A stretch of DNA of 64,000 nt from Kitasatospora kifunensis (GCF_014203855.1 NZ_JACHJV010000002.1:186001-250000); one strand, 5' to 3'; shown: positions 1 through 9,262, counted from the stretch's first letter. Numbers and translations are program-made. Notes: a model not told the origin generated them from the sequence alone.

Positions 1-120
1 TTCCGGCGCTTGCCACCTGTTCAGGACGCGTAGGGCGTGACAGGGCGCTCTTGAGAGCCCGAACCCGTCTGCCTGCAGTTGGACCGCCACCCGACCTCGC
101 GGTCGCAGTGGAGGCCCCCG

Positions 121-873
121 TCACCGGGTGAGGCAGACGGCCAGCACGGTGGCGTCGTCCTGCTGGTCGATGACGGCGGCGGCGGCGACCAGCGCGTTCG
201 CCAGCTGCTCGGGGTCGGGGCCGGTGGCCTGGCCGACTGCCGTGCGGGCGCCCTGCAGACCGCTGTCCAGGGGCAGCTCGGGCCCCTCCAGCAGGCCGTC
301 GGTCAGCAGGGCGAGGCTGTCGACCCCCGCCAGGCTCTGGGTCTCCTGGGGGTACTCGGTGTCCGGGAGGACGCCCAGCGGCAGGCCGGGGGCCGGTGCC
401 AGCAGGCGGGTGCCGCCGTCGGTGAGGCCGAGCACCGCGGGGACGTGTCCGGCGGTGGCGGTCGTCAGTTCGCGGCGCTCCAGGTCGAGCACGATGTAGG
501 TGCAGGTGGTGAGCAGGGTGATGCCGAGGGAGTCCAGCAGCGAGTTGGTGGCGCTCAGTACCTGGCCGGGCTCGGCGCCGGTGCGGGCGAAGGTGCGCAG
601 TGCGGTGCGCACCCAGCGCATGGTGGCGGCGGCCGCGGCGTCGTGGCCCTCGACGTCCCCGATGCTCAGGGCGCAGCGGCCGTCGGGCAGGGCGATGACG
701 TCGTACCAGTCGCCGCCGTCCGTGGCGCCGGCCTGGGCGGGGGTGGAGCGGGCGGCCAGGCGCAGCCCGTCGACCTCGGGCAGCTGCGGCGCCGGGCGCT
801 CGGCCGGCTGCTCGGGCAGTGCGTGGGCGTCGGGCGCCACGGTCTGCTGGAGCGTGCTGGTGGCGAGCGTCAT
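121..873 (-). CDS. SpoIIE-family PP2C-type serine phosphatase, stand-alone catalytic domain
   Basis: Predicted Mn/Mg-dependent protein phosphatase of the SpoIIE/RsbU class, which dephosphorylates anti-anti-sigma proteins in partner-switching modules. The protein is about 250 aa and almost entirely catalytic domain. It contains GGDWYDV, the metal-binding stretch SIGDVEGHD, LLTDGLLEG near the end and a terminal QQDDATVL motif. The ATG at 873 is preferred over an upstream in-frame start at 1014, because GGAAG lies 6 nt before it and the extra N-terminus is a low-complexity Pro/Ser/Asp run. There is no sensor domain, so its input must come from a partner. The catalytic region is closely similar to that of the larger phosphatase ending at 3192, suggesting paralogy. 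It diverges from the histidine kinase at 1149. Confidence 0.85.
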   Translation of the reverse strand: MTLATSTLQQTVAPDAHALPEQPAERPAPQLPEVDGLRLAARSTPAQAGATDGGDWYDVIALPDGRCALSIGDVEGHDAAAAATMRWVRTALRTFARTGAEPGQVLSATNSLLDSLGITLLTTCTYIVLDLERRELTTATAGHVPAVLGLTDGGTRLLAPAPGLPLGVLPDTEYPQETQSLAGVDSLALLTDGLLEGPELPLDSGLQGARTAVGQATGPDPEQLANALVAAAAVIDQQDDATVLAVCLTR

Positions 874-1148
874 GGGGGGCTTCCAATCGTCCGGGGACGG
901 GGACGGGGACGGGTCCGGGTCCGGGGATGGGGGCGGGGACGGGGCTGCGGGCGGGGTTGCGGCTTCGTCCTGGTGCTTCCATCGTCTTGGGCCGGCCCCT
1001 GCCCGGGCATCCACCGATCGGCTGACGGGAGGGGGGAGAACCCGCCCGACCTGCGGTGTTGCGTGTCCGGGCCGGGTAACGTCCGGTGCATGACGTGCCA
1101 GCTCCGGTCGGCTGCCGGCCGCGCGCTCCCGCCGCCGGGGCGTCGCCC

Positions 1149-2327
1149 GTGACCACCCGGTGGCGGGAACTCCAGCTCAGCGCCACGGCCGGTCAGTCGG
1201 TGCTGTTCGTCGCCTGGCTGCGGCTGCTGATGTTCGTCCCGCTGCTGCTGTCCGGGCTGAGCGCGGGCGACCACGTGCACAGCCCCTGGTTCGGCGTGCT
1301 GCTCGCGCTCTACGCGCTGTGGGCGATCGTGCGCCTGGTGTGGCTGTCCCGCGGCGGGGCGCCGGACGTGCGCGCCACCTGGTGGGCGGCCGCGATCGAC
1401 CTGGTGGCCATCTCGGTGCTGTCGATCCTCGCCGGTGGCGAGGACTCCGAGGTTCGGTTCGCCCTCTACGTGCTGCCCATCGCCAGCATCCTGTGGCTGC
1501 TGCCCCGGGTCACCGTGCTGCTGACCGTGGTCTGCGCGGCGGCCTACGCGCTGGTGCTGGTACCCCAGTTGATCACCGACCGGGTTCCCCAGCTGTGGCC
1601 GCTGGTGGTGGACGAGGCCTATCTGCTGTGGAACGCGGCGGCCTGCGTGCTGATCGTGGTGCTGCTGGCCCGCCGGACCCGGCGGGTGGCCGAACTGCTG
1701 GACGGGCAGGAGCTGTTGCTCCAGGACGCGCTGGCGGCGGAGACTCGCGAGCGGGCCGAGCTCGCGGACACGCTGCACGACGGCGCGGTGCAGGACCTGT
1801 TGGCCGCGCTGCACGAGCTGGAGGAGGCCGAGGAGAGTGCCCCCTCGGCCGCGCTGTCCCGGGCGGAGGGGGAGGTGCGCCGGGTGGTGCGGGAGATGCG
1901 TGAGGTGATCTTCGACCTGCACCCGCAGGTGTTGCAGGCCGCCGGGCTGGAGGCGGCCCTGCGCAGCGCCGGGGAGCGCTTCGCCCGGCGCGGCGGCTTC
2001 ACCGTCCGCTACGACCTGCGGCTGCCCGAGCGGGTGGCGCACGAGGGGCTGCTGTACTCGGTGGCCCGCGAGCTGCTGACCAACGTGGTCAAGCACGCCA
2101 GGGCGGAGCAGGTGGGCCTGGGCCTGTGGGCGGAGAACGGTGAGACCGTGCTGACGGTGGCGGACGACGGAGCGGGGTTCGACCCGGCGATCATCCGGCA
2201 GCGGCTGCGCGAGGGCCACGTCGGCCTGGCGAGCCACTACGTGCGGGTGGAGAGCGCGGGCGGCAGTTTCAGCATCCGCAGCGCTCCCGGGCAGCACACC
2301 ACGGTGGAGGTCCGGCTCCCGGGCTGA
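1149..2327 (+). CDS. NarL-type sensor histidine kinase (HisKA_3)
   Basis: Membrane sensor kinase that should autophosphorylate and signal to the LuxR-type regulator at 2401. About five hydrophobic segments fill residues 15-190 (for example the VLFVAWLRLLMFVPLLL region). They are followed by a short coiled linker, the dimerisation/phosphoacceptor box with His in LADTLHDGAVQDLL, and a HATPase domain with the N-box LLTNVVKHA and the DDGAGFD and GHVGLA glycine boxes. The lack of a large extracytoplasmic loop suggests sensing within the membrane. A GTG at 1149 is taken as the start; an ATG at 1086 in frame is possible but adds a Pro/Ala-rich leader. Its convergent neighbour at 2401 is the likely cognate regulator. 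Confidence 0.88.
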   Translation: MTTRWRELQLSATAGQSVLFVAWLRLLMFVPLLLSGLSAGDHVHSPWFGVLLALYALWAIVRLVWLSRGGAPDVRATWWAAAIDLVAISVLSILAGGEDSEVRFALYVLPIASILWLLPRVTVLLTVVCAAAYALVLVPQLITDRVPQLWPLVVDEAYLLWNAAACVLIVVLLARRTRRVAELLDGQELLLQDALAAETRERAELADTLHDGAVQDLLAALHELEEAEESAPSAALSRAEGEVRRVVREMREVIFDLHPQVLQAAGLEAALRSAGERFARRGGFTVRYDLRLPERVAHEGLLYSVARELLTNVVKHARAEQVGLGLWAENGETVLTVADDGAGFDPAIIRQRLREGHVGLASHYVRVESAGGSFSIRSAPGQHTTVEVRLPG

Positions 2328-2340
2328 CCGGTGCGGCGGG

Positions 2341-2400
2341 CTGCTCAGGCCTCCGGCGGACTGCTCAGGCCTCGGGCAAGCTGCTCAGGCTTCGGGCGGG
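2341..2400. repeat. Three tandem 20-bp repeats next to a stop codon
   Basis: Three adjacent copies of a 20-bp unit starting ctgctcaggc fill the gap between the convergent kinase and regulator genes. They end exactly at the regulator's stop codon at 2401, and a fourth degenerate half-copy continues into the coding end. The copies differ by a few substitutions. Confidence 0.85.
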
Positions 2401-3123
2401 CTACTCCAGCAGGCCCCGGCGCATGGCCTCCGCAACCGCCGCCGCGCGGTCGGAGACGCCGAGCTTCTCGTAGAGCCGCTGGGTGTGGGTCTTGATGGTG
2501 CTGGCACCGAGATAGAGCTCGGCCGCGATCTGCGGGATGCTCTTGCCCTGGGAGAACCCCTGCAGGACCTGGCCCTCGCGTTCGGACAGGATCGCCGTGT
2601 CGTGCTCGGCCCGCATCCTGATCTCGTCCACCAGTCCGCCGGTCAGCTCCTCCGAGACGATCTGCTTGCCGCGCGCGGCCTTGAGCACCGCCTGGACGAT
2701 CTCCGAACGCTTGGCCTCCTTGGCCAGGAAGCCGGCGGCCCCCTCCTGGATGGCGCGGAAGACCACGGCGCTGTCGGTGGTGGCCGACAGCAGCAGCGCT
2801 CTGGTCGGGAGCTGGTCGCGGACCACGGCGTGCACCACGGCGATGCCGTCGAGCTTGGGCAGGCGGTAGTCGAGCAGGGCGACGTCGGGACTGTGTTCGC
2901 GGATGGCGCCCAGTGCTGCCTCGCCGTCCTCGGCCTCGGCGAGCACGGTGATCTCGCCGCTGAGCTGGAGCCCGCGGGCGATGCCTTCACGGAAGATCGG
3001 GTGGTCGTCGGCCACCACCACGGTCACGCGTCCAGCGGAGTCGGGCACCGTGCCACCGCCTGTTCCGATGTTCCGAACCGGGGCGCCGCGCCGGGGGCGG
3101 GCGCCGTCGAGCTGACGTTTCAC
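2401..3123 (-). CDS. LuxR/NarL-family response regulator
   Basis: DNA-binding response regulator. The receiver domain occupies roughly residues 33-150, with the acidic pair in ADDHP, the phosphoacceptor Asp in LLDYRLP and the conserved Lys in FLAKE. A C-terminal LuxR helix-turn-helix (LSEREGQVLQ, then IAAELYLGASTIKTHTQRLYEKLGV) completes the protein. The first 30 residues are Arg/Gly-rich and lie outside the domain, so a GTG about 28 codons downstream (VPDSAGR) is a plausible true start. Neither start has a strong ribosome binding site. It converges with the NarL-type kinase at 1149 and is its likely partner. Confidence 0.88.
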   Translation of the reverse strand: MKRQLDGARPRRGAPVRNIGTGGGTVPDSAGRVTVVVADDHPIFREGIARGLQLSGEITVLAEAEDGEAALGAIREHSPDVALLDYRLPKLDGIAVVHAVVRDQLPTRALLLSATTDSAVVFRAIQEGAAGFLAKEAKRSEIVQAVLKAARGKQIVSEELTGGLVDEIRMRAEHDTAILSEREGQVLQGFSQGKSIPQIAAELYLGASTIKTHTQRLYEKLGVSDRAAAVAEAMRRGLLE

Positions 3124-3191
3124 GATAGGCAGCTCGCCGGAGAACGCGCGCGACGAGCCGCCCGGTCACGTGCAGTGGTCGAGCCGCACCC

Positions 3192-4850
3192 TCAGTCGAG
3201 CCGCAGCGTCAGCAGGGCGGCGTCGTCGCGGTGGTCGACGGCACTGGCGGCGGCGAGCAGAGCGTCCGCCAGCTGCTCGGGGCCACGGCCCGCGCTGCGG
3301 GTGACGGCGGCGCGCACCAGGTCGAGCCCGTCGTCCAGGCAGAGGCCGGGGCCCTCCAACAGGCCGTCGGTCATCAAGGTGAGGGTCTCGACCCCGGCCA
3401 GGGGCTGCCGGTGGTTCGGGTACTCGGCGTCCGGCAGGACACCCAGCGGCGGCCCGGGCGGCGGGGCCAGCAGGCGCGTTTGGCCGCCGGCCAGGCCGAC
3501 CACCCCGGGGACGTGCCCAGCGGTGGCAGCCGTCAGTTCGCCGCGCTCCAGGTCGAGCACGGTGTAGGTGCAGGTGCTCAGGAGCGGGCTGGCCAGTGAG
3601 TGGAGCAGCGTGTTGGTGGCGGCCAGGATCTCGCCGGGGTCCTTCCCGCTCTGGGCGAAGGCGCGCAGCGCGGTGCGCACCTGGCCCATGGTGGCGGCCG
3701 ACTCCACGTCGTGGCCCTCGACGTCCCCGATGCTCAGCGCGCAGCGGCCGTCGGGGAGTTGGAGCACGTCGTACCAGTCCCCGCCGACCGTGACCCCGTC
3801 GCGGGCGGGCAGGTAGCGGGCCGCCAGGCGCAGTCCGGCGACCTCGGGCAGGCGTTCGGGCAGCAGGACGTGCTGGACCGCCCCCGCCAGGTCGATCCTG
3901 GCCTGCAGCAGGGCCGAGCGTTCCAGGGCCTGGCCGGTGAGGCCGGCCAGCGCCAGCAGCAGGGTCTGCTCCTCGATCGGGAAGGTGTGCCGACGGGCGT
4001 AGCCCAGGATCAGCGCGCCGGGTGCGCGGTCGCCCCTGGAGAGCGGGAGCATCGCCCAGGAGCGGGCGGCGGTGAGCGAGAGCAGGCGGTGCGGGTCGCC
4101 GCCGCTGAGCGCCAGGAACTCCTCGTGCGAGCGCACGTAGTACGCCCGGTTCTCCTGGATGACGCGCGCGGCGGGGACCGCGGCGGTCACCGGCAGGCCG
4201 TCCATCACGCGCCCGGCCGCCACCCCTGCGCCGGAGCTGGCCAGTGCCCGCAGCTTTCCGTGCTCGGGGACCAGCACCACCGCGCCGATCGCGTCGATGC
4301 CCTCGAAGAAGCGCTCGGCGATGGCGCCGGCGACCTCGTCGACCGTGGTGGCGGCCAGCAGGGAGCCGGCCAGTTCCTGGATCTCGGTGGCGCGTTCGGC
4401 CTCGGTCTCGGCGCGTTCCTCGAGCTCGCCGCGCGACTTCACCAGGGCGGTGATGTCCCGGGTGACCCCGACCAGGGTCCGGCGCGGCGGATCGCCGATC
4501 AGGTGCACCTGGGCCTTGGACTGCATCCAGCGCTGGTGTCCCGAGCTGTCGCGCAGCTGGTAGCGCTGGGTGAAGCCGCGGCCTTCCGCACGGGCCCGGG
4601 CGAGGTTCTCGGCGGCCTCCTGCCGGTGTTGGGGCATCATCGCGGCCTGGATCCGCGGGCCGAGCGGCCCCGGGCCCAGCTGCACGCCGAAGAGCTCGTC
4701 GGAGCCGGCGAACCAGCGCTCCTCCCCGCTCTCCAGGTCGATGCTCCAGGCGGCCAGCCCGGCGATGTCGAGCGCGAGCCGCAGCTGCCACTGCTGTTCG
4801 CCGGCCGGGTCGGTCCAGGTGCCGGTGGAGTCGCCGTGCGGCTGGTCCAT
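3192..4850 (-). CDS. PAS-GAF-SpoIIE sensor phosphatase
   Basis: Multidomain sensor phosphatase of 552 aa. Order: a PAS fold (about residues 20-140, with WMQSKAQVHLI and VGVTRDIT at its end), a short coiled coil rich in Glu/Arg, a GAF domain (about 170-320) and a C-terminal SpoIIE/PP2C domain (about 340-550) with GGDWYDV, SIGDVEGHD, LMTDGLLEG and HRDDAALL. The ATG at 4850 is chosen because GAGGAAGG lies about 9 nt upstream; the longer in-frame start lacks this. The phosphatase domain closely matches the stand-alone enzyme at 121-873. The expected role is sensing a small ligand or redox state and dephosphorylating a STAS-domain protein. No STAS protein or sigma factor is encoded nearby. Confidence 0.87.
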   Translation of the reverse strand: MDQPHGDSTGTWTDPAGEQQWQLRLALDIAGLAAWSIDLESGEERWFAGSDELFGVQLGPGPLGPRIQAAMMPQHRQEAAENLARARAEGRGFTQRYQLRDSSGHQRWMQSKAQVHLIGDPPRRTLVGVTRDITALVKSRGELEERAETEAERATEIQELAGSLLAATTVDEVAGAIAERFFEGIDAIGAVVLVPEHGKLRALASSGAGVAAGRVMDGLPVTAAVPAARVIQENRAYYVRSHEEFLALSGGDPHRLLSLTAARSWAMLPLSRGDRAPGALILGYARRHTFPIEEQTLLLALAGLTGQALERSALLQARIDLAGAVQHVLLPERLPEVAGLRLAARYLPARDGVTVGGDWYDVLQLPDGRCALSIGDVEGHDVESAATMGQVRTALRAFAQSGKDPGEILAATNTLLHSLASPLLSTCTYTVLDLERGELTAATAGHVPGVVGLAGGQTRLLAPPPGPPLGVLPDAEYPNHRQPLAGVETLTLMTDGLLEGPGLCLDDGLDLVRAAVTRSAGRGPEQLADALLAAASAVDHRDDAALLTLRLD

Positions 4851-4996
4851 GGTGTTGCCGCCTTCCTCGTCCGGCCGCTTCCCGCCCGGCCGGCGACCCG
4901 CGTGCCATGGGTCGACGGAGGATAGATCCAACCCAAGGGTTCCACGCTTGGCCGTAACCTGCCGGGTGTCTGCGGTCCAGCGGTCCAGCGGTCCGC

Positions 4997-5059
4997 GTTC
5001 GGTGCGTTCGGTGCGTTTGGTGCGTTTGGTGTGTTCGGTGCGTTCAGTCCGTTTGGGGC
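4997..5059. repeat. 9-bp tandem repeat at the 3' end of the MFS gene
   Basis: Seven consecutive copies of a 9-bp unit close to gttcggtgc, preceded by about three copies of cggtccag. The array overlaps the last codons and stop of the transporter gene at 5044 and extends into the gap before the phosphatase start. Confidence 0.85.
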
Positions 5060-6582
5060 GCCGACCCGGGCGGGCAGGCCAGCCGGGTGGCCGCCGTGCG
5101 TGCGGTGCGCCGTGCCCGGCGGCCGGTCACCAGCGCGCCCAGCACGCAGACGACGCCCCCGCAGCCGGTGACGACCCACCAGGCCGCCCGGCTCGCCGCC
5201 AGGAAGCCGGCGGTGCTCGCGGCCTGCGGCGACCCGTGCAGTCCCGCGGACAGCACCGCGCCGATCACCGCCACGCCCAGGCAGACCCCGACCCGGCAGC
5301 TGACCATGGTGATCGCCGAAGCCACCCCGGCGCGGGCCCGTGGCATGCCGTCCACCGCCAGGCCGGTCGCCGGGACGTCGACCAGGCCGACACCGGCCCC
5401 GAACAGCCCGTAGCCCACCAGCAGCAGCACCACGGACGACTCGACGTGGCAGGCCGCGAACATCAGCCCGCTGAGCGCGATGGCCAGACCGGCCAGCACC
5501 ATCGGCAGCCGCGGCCCTCGCCGTGCCACCAGCTGCCCCGCCACCGGGGCGAAGACCACGGTCATCACCGGCATCGGCAGCATCCACAGCCCGGCGGGCA
5601 GCGCGCCCAGCCCGCGCACGTTCTGCAGGTAGAGCGTGGTGATGAAGAGAAAACCGCCCAGGGCCGCGAAGGCGGCCAGGGAGACGATCACCGAACCGCT
5701 GAACGGTGCGCTGCGGAAGAACCGCAGCTCGATCAGCGGCTCGGGCCGCCGGCGCTCCCAGCGGATCAGCCCGGCCAGCGCGGCCGCGGCCAGCGCCAGG
5801 CAGCAGCAGATCAGCGGTGTGCCCCAACCACGGTGCGGGGCCTCGATGATGGCGAAGGTCAGCGCGCCGAGCAGGGCGATGACCAGCGCCTGTCCCGGCA
5901 GATCGGCCGGGCGGGCGTTCGGCGTCCGGGACTCCGGCAGGAAGCGGCCGGTGAGGACCAGCAGCGCGAGCACGACGGGCACGTTGATCCAGAAGACCGA
6001 GCGCCAGCCGCCGACCGCCACCAACACCCCACCCACCAGCGGGCCGAGCGCGAGGCCGAGGCCGAAGGCACAGCTCCACGCGCCGATCGCCCGGCTCCGC
6101 TCGGCCCGGTCGGTGAAGGTGTGCGTGATGACCGACAGCGAGACCGGGGCCAGCATCGCGCCGCCCAAGGCCTGCACGCCCCGGAACCCGATGAGGCTCG
6201 GCAGGCCCGACGCCAGGCCGCACAGCACCGAACCCAGCCCGAAGAGCAGCAGCCCGGCCCGGAACGTACGGCGCCGCCCGACCCGGTCGCCGGTGGAGCT
6301 GGCGAGCAGCATCAGCGAGGCGACGACGAGGTTGTAGGTGTCGACCACCCACTGCAGCCCGCTCACGGAGGCGTGCAGGTGCCGCTCCAGGGCGGGCAGC
6401 GCGATGTTCAGCGCGGTGCTGTCCAGGCCGACCATCAGCACGGCCAGCGCGCTGATCAGGAGGATCAGCTTGCCGCGCGCGGTGGAGAGCGTGATGCGGG
6501 AGTGCTCCTGGCGGTGCTCGGCTGCCGAGCGGGTGGGACGGCAGGCCGCGGTATCGCCGAAACGGCCGGGAGAGGACGTCAT
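5044..6582 (-). CDS. DHA2-family (14-TM) MFS drug exporter
   Basis: Proton-coupled multidrug efflux protein of the DHA2/EmrB-QacA type, located in the cytoplasmic membrane. At 512 aa it has the length expected for 14 transmembrane helices. Motif D1-like LDSTALNIALPAL sits in helix 1, SGLQWVVDTYNLV follows, and motif A (GDRVGRRRTF) lies between helices 2 and 3. The start at 6582 has GAAGGAG 9 nt upstream. No TetR/MarR regulator lies beside it, which is unusual for this family. About 220 bp upstream lies the truncated end of another DHA2 transporter gene (6802-7170), so this locus may once have held two exporters. Confidence 0.9.
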   Translation of the reverse strand: MTSSPGRFGDTAACRPTRSAAEHRQEHSRITLSTARGKLILLISALAVLMVGLDSTALNIALPALERHLHASVSGLQWVVDTYNLVVASLMLLASSTGDRVGRRRTFRAGLLLFGLGSVLCGLASGLPSLIGFRGVQALGGAMLAPVSLSVITHTFTDRAERSRAIGAWSCAFGLGLALGPLVGGVLVAVGGWRSVFWINVPVVLALLVLTGRFLPESRTPNARPADLPGQALVIALLGALTFAIIEAPHRGWGTPLICCCLALAAAALAGLIRWERRRPEPLIELRFFRSAPFSGSVIVSLAAFAALGGFLFITTLYLQNVRGLGALPAGLWMLPMPVMTVVFAPVAGQLVARRGPRLPMVLAGLAIALSGLMFAACHVESSVVLLLVGYGLFGAGVGLVDVPATGLAVDGMPRARAGVASAITMVSCRVGVCLGVAVIGAVLSAGLHGSPQAASTAGFLAASRAAWWVVTGCGGVVCVLGALVTGRRARRTARTAATRLACPPGSAPQTD

Positions 6583-6801
6583 CGTGTTGCGCTCCTTCGT
6601 TCACCGCAGGCGGCGCACGACCGAGGAGCGGGTGCGCCTGCCCTGCCACACCGTCGACCGTAGGCGGCTGCCGGGCGCTCTCGGATCCCGCGACCGGTGG
6701 GCGGCGCGGGGGAACGGCGGTCCACCGATCGGGGGACCGCCGTGGTGCGCCGGACCTGCCTGCTCGAACTGACGGTGTGTCAGGAGCGGTCGGAGCGGGC
6801 C

Positions 6802-7170
6802 CTACCGCCCAGGGTCACTCGGGTGCGGGGACAGCGGCGTCACCGTGTCGCGCCGCCACACCCGCAGCGGCATCGACGCGAGCACCTGCTCCAACTGCTC
6901 CGCGTCGGCCGCCCGGAACAGGCCCCAGGTGCGCCATTCGCCAGGGGCCAACGGCGGACGCCACAACCGCAGCAGACTGCCCTGCGCGGCCAACTCCCGT
7001 GACCGCGCGGCCTCCCGGGTAGCCGGCGTTGCTCGGCAGGGTGTGTCCGGTGGCGGTGTGGGCCTGGAGCACGGTCGCGCTGAGCGCGCTGCCGATGGCG
7101 TAACCGACGTAGCGCAGAACCTGGTTGAAGCTGAGGGCGCTGCCGGTCTCCTGTGCGGGGACGGTGTGGT
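6802..7170 (-). pseudogene. Fused remnant: MFS transporter C-terminus joined out of frame to muconolactone-isomerase-like C-terminus
   Basis: Two unrelated gene tails abut here. From about 7170 down to 7022 one frame reads like a DHA2 transporter near its last helices (TGSALSFNQVLRYVGYAIGS, then SATVLQAHTATGHTLPSNAGY). From about 7020 to the stop at 6802 a different frame reads like the C-terminal half of a muconolactone delta-isomerase-family protein (RLWRPPLAPGEWRTWGLF, then LEQVLASMPLRVW and TPLSPHPSDP). Neither piece has its own start, and the MFS frame runs into a stop about 20 nt upstream of the recognisable part. The simplest reading is a deletion joining two formerly adjacent genes. 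It is unlikely to be expressed as a functional protein. Confidence 0.7.
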
Positions 7171-7438
7171 TCCGCTGCGGTCCTGGTCACCGTAGCTCTT
7201 CGCGCGCACCCGCGCGCGCTGTGCGGCACTGGCACTGGCACTGGCCGAGCTTCGACACTTCGTGGCCGGTTGGTCGCTTTGGCGCGTATGAGCAGGACCG
7301 ACACTCTAGCCTGTAGCCGTCCGTGATCAAGCGATTGCGGAATGGACAGCCGGTGCGAGGTGGCCGCCGGGTCGGTTGGCGCCCGGCGCCCCGGCCCGGT
7401 GCCGCTGCCCTGCAACGGTGAGCCGCAAGGGAGATGCC

Positions 7439-8673
7439 GTGCTGGATACCGTCACACAGGCCGCGATCGACGCGCGCTACACCAACTCGTTCGGACGGGC
7501 CGCCGGCTATCTGCCGCGCGATCGCAAGGCCGTGGACGCGTGGTTGGCGCGCCACGCGGACCGGACCCGGGACCGCAAGGAGGCCCTCAGTCCCTCCGTC
7601 GCGGCGCTGAAGCGGGTCATCGAGGCCGACAGAACGTCCAGTCGCTGGTGGCCGGTATGCTCGAACAACTGCCGCGTCAGCTCCAGCCGTTCCAGGGCGT
7701 CGACCACCTGCTGAACGGTGTCGACCAGGTCATCACCACCGCGCCGGAGTACCACCCCAACCCCGACGAGCGGATCCTCTTTCCGCTCTCCGCCCTGTTC
7801 GCCCCGCTGTCACTGACCCCGGCGGGCCAGAGCGCCTTCCGCCACCCGGAGTTCAGCACCGCGCTGCGCGGCGCGCTCACCGCGTGGTGCGCGTTCCTGG
7901 ACAGCCCGCAGAGCCGGCAGGTGCTGACCGAGACCGGCAACGGCTGGCTCACCCCGCAGGCCGCCGAGCAGAACAGGCTGCACGAGTACGTGATCCCCGA
8001 CCGCGACGCCGAGCACTGGGGCTTCACCTCGTTCAACGACTACTTCCACCGCCGGATCAGGCCTGAGGCTCGCCCGGTCGCCACCAACCCCAAGGCCGTC
8101 GTCGCCCCGGGCGACGGCACGGTTCTGCGGGTAGACCGCAACATCGGCAAGAAGGCCGTTCTGCCGCTCAAGGGCCGGCCCTACGCGCTGGCCGAGATGT
8201 TCAACCATCATGCCTACACCGATCAGTTCATCGGCGGCAGCGCTGTCCAGATCGTCGTCCCCGGCACCGGCTACCACCGCTGGCACGCCCCCGTCGACGG
8301 GGTGGTGCGGCACGTGGAGACCGTCCCCGGCCACGCGTTCAGCCTCGCCCACCCCACCGGCCCGGTCCCCACCGCCCAGGAGTTCTCGCTCACCACCGAG
8401 GCGGCCTCCAACACCCGCGGCCTGATCTTCATCGAGAGCAGCGACCCGACGGTCGGCCTGGTCTGCCTGATGCCCATCGGCATGAGTGAGGTCTCCTCGA
8501 TCACGATCACCGCGAGCCAGGGGCAGCAGGTCAAGAAGGGCGACGAGCTCGGCTACTTCAGCTACGGCGGCTCCACCCACGTCATGGTCTTCCGGCCCGA
8601 GACGAAGCTCACGTTCTCCGACTCCGACGGCGGGGATGTCTCCGCCAACGGCCAGCTCTTCCAGACCGGGTGA
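7439..8673 (+). pseudogene. Phosphatidylserine-decarboxylase-family protein, interrupted by a -1 frameshift
   Basis: Pyruvoyl-dependent decarboxylase related to phosphatidylserine decarboxylase and to the PsiD-like amino-acid decarboxylases that carry an extra N-terminal domain. The first part is read from a GTG at 7439 (AAGGGAG just upstream) through ALKRVIEAD. At about 7630 the frame must shift by one base to continue into QNVQSLVAGMLEQLPRQL and the rest. A lost C in a GACCAG context would explain it. The downstream part is complete, with HRRIRPEARP, FIGGSAVQ, YHRWHAPVDG and the self-cleavage region YFSYGGSTHVMVF, where the Ser of GGST should become the pyruvoyl group. Repaired length is about 412 aa. 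The break may be a real mutation or a sequencing error. It stands alone, so the substrate is unclear. Confidence 0.75.
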
Positions 8674-8970
8674 CTTTAGCGGGTCCGCAGTAGGGGGCGG
8701 GCGACCCGGCCGGTACTCGTACCGCGAGCGCCCTGGTCGCCGCCTACGCCTATGGGAACGGCGGCGCTGCGGGACAAGACGTCCGCTTGGCTCCCTCCCG
8801 TAGGCTGTCAAGGCGGCCGGCGGTTCGACGAGGCCGTCGGCCGCTCGCGTCGCCCGGATACGGGCGGCCGCGTGGTACGGGCCGGAGTGGCCAGGCGCTC
8901 GGCCTTTTGGCGCACGTTGGCACGTGGACCGGATCGGGCTGGCCGGGGAGGAGGCCCGGTGGCAGCGGCG

Positions 8971-9234
8971 CTACTCCCGTGACCACTCGCTCTCGGCTTG
9001 GGCACAGCCGTCCGGGTCGCCTTCCTCCCGGACGAGGATCCTGATCGCCTGGGGGCCGGGGGCGGGTCCGGAGAGCGTACGTACGAACACGTCCCGCAGG
9101 TGGTTCGCCGCCTTCTGGGGCGGCCCGTCATAGTCCAGCGGATTGTCCAGCGGATTCGACATCGAGGCACTGTCCCGCTGGGACCATAGGCCGTCGCCGT
9201 CCTGGACCTCAAGGATCCATCGGTAGTGCCGCAC
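8971..9234 (-). CDS. Small hypothetical protein
   Basis: An 87-residue soluble protein of no recognised family, starting at a GTG preceded by a strong GGGAGG about 6 nt away. It begins RHYRWILEVQDGDGLW and ends with a charged tail. An internal duplication (NPLDNPLD) reflects a 12-bp tandem repeat in the DNA around 9130-9155. No signal peptide or membrane segment is visible. The ribosome binding site and the aromatic-rich start argue for a real gene. It lies between the decarboxylase relic and the large phosphatase and shares a strand with the latter, but there is no clear operon. Confidence 0.55.
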   Translation of the reverse strand: MRHYRWILEVQDGDGLWSQRDSASMSNPLDNPLDYDGPPQKAANHLRDVFVRTLSGPAPGPQAIRILVREEGDPDGCAQAESEWSRE

Positions 9235-9262
9235 CCTGACCTCCCGTGACGACGATGCTGCT

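Noticed and set aside
79..1152. Long open frame on the plus strand opposite the first phosphatase gene
   Set aside because: Gly/Arg-rich antisense frame of a high-GC gene, with no ribosome binding site and no family-like motif.
3166..4908. 580-codon frame overlapping the PAS-GAF-SpoIIE gene on the same strand
   Set aside because: Arg/Ala/Pro-rich shadow in another frame; the conserved domains are in the 3192-4850 frame.
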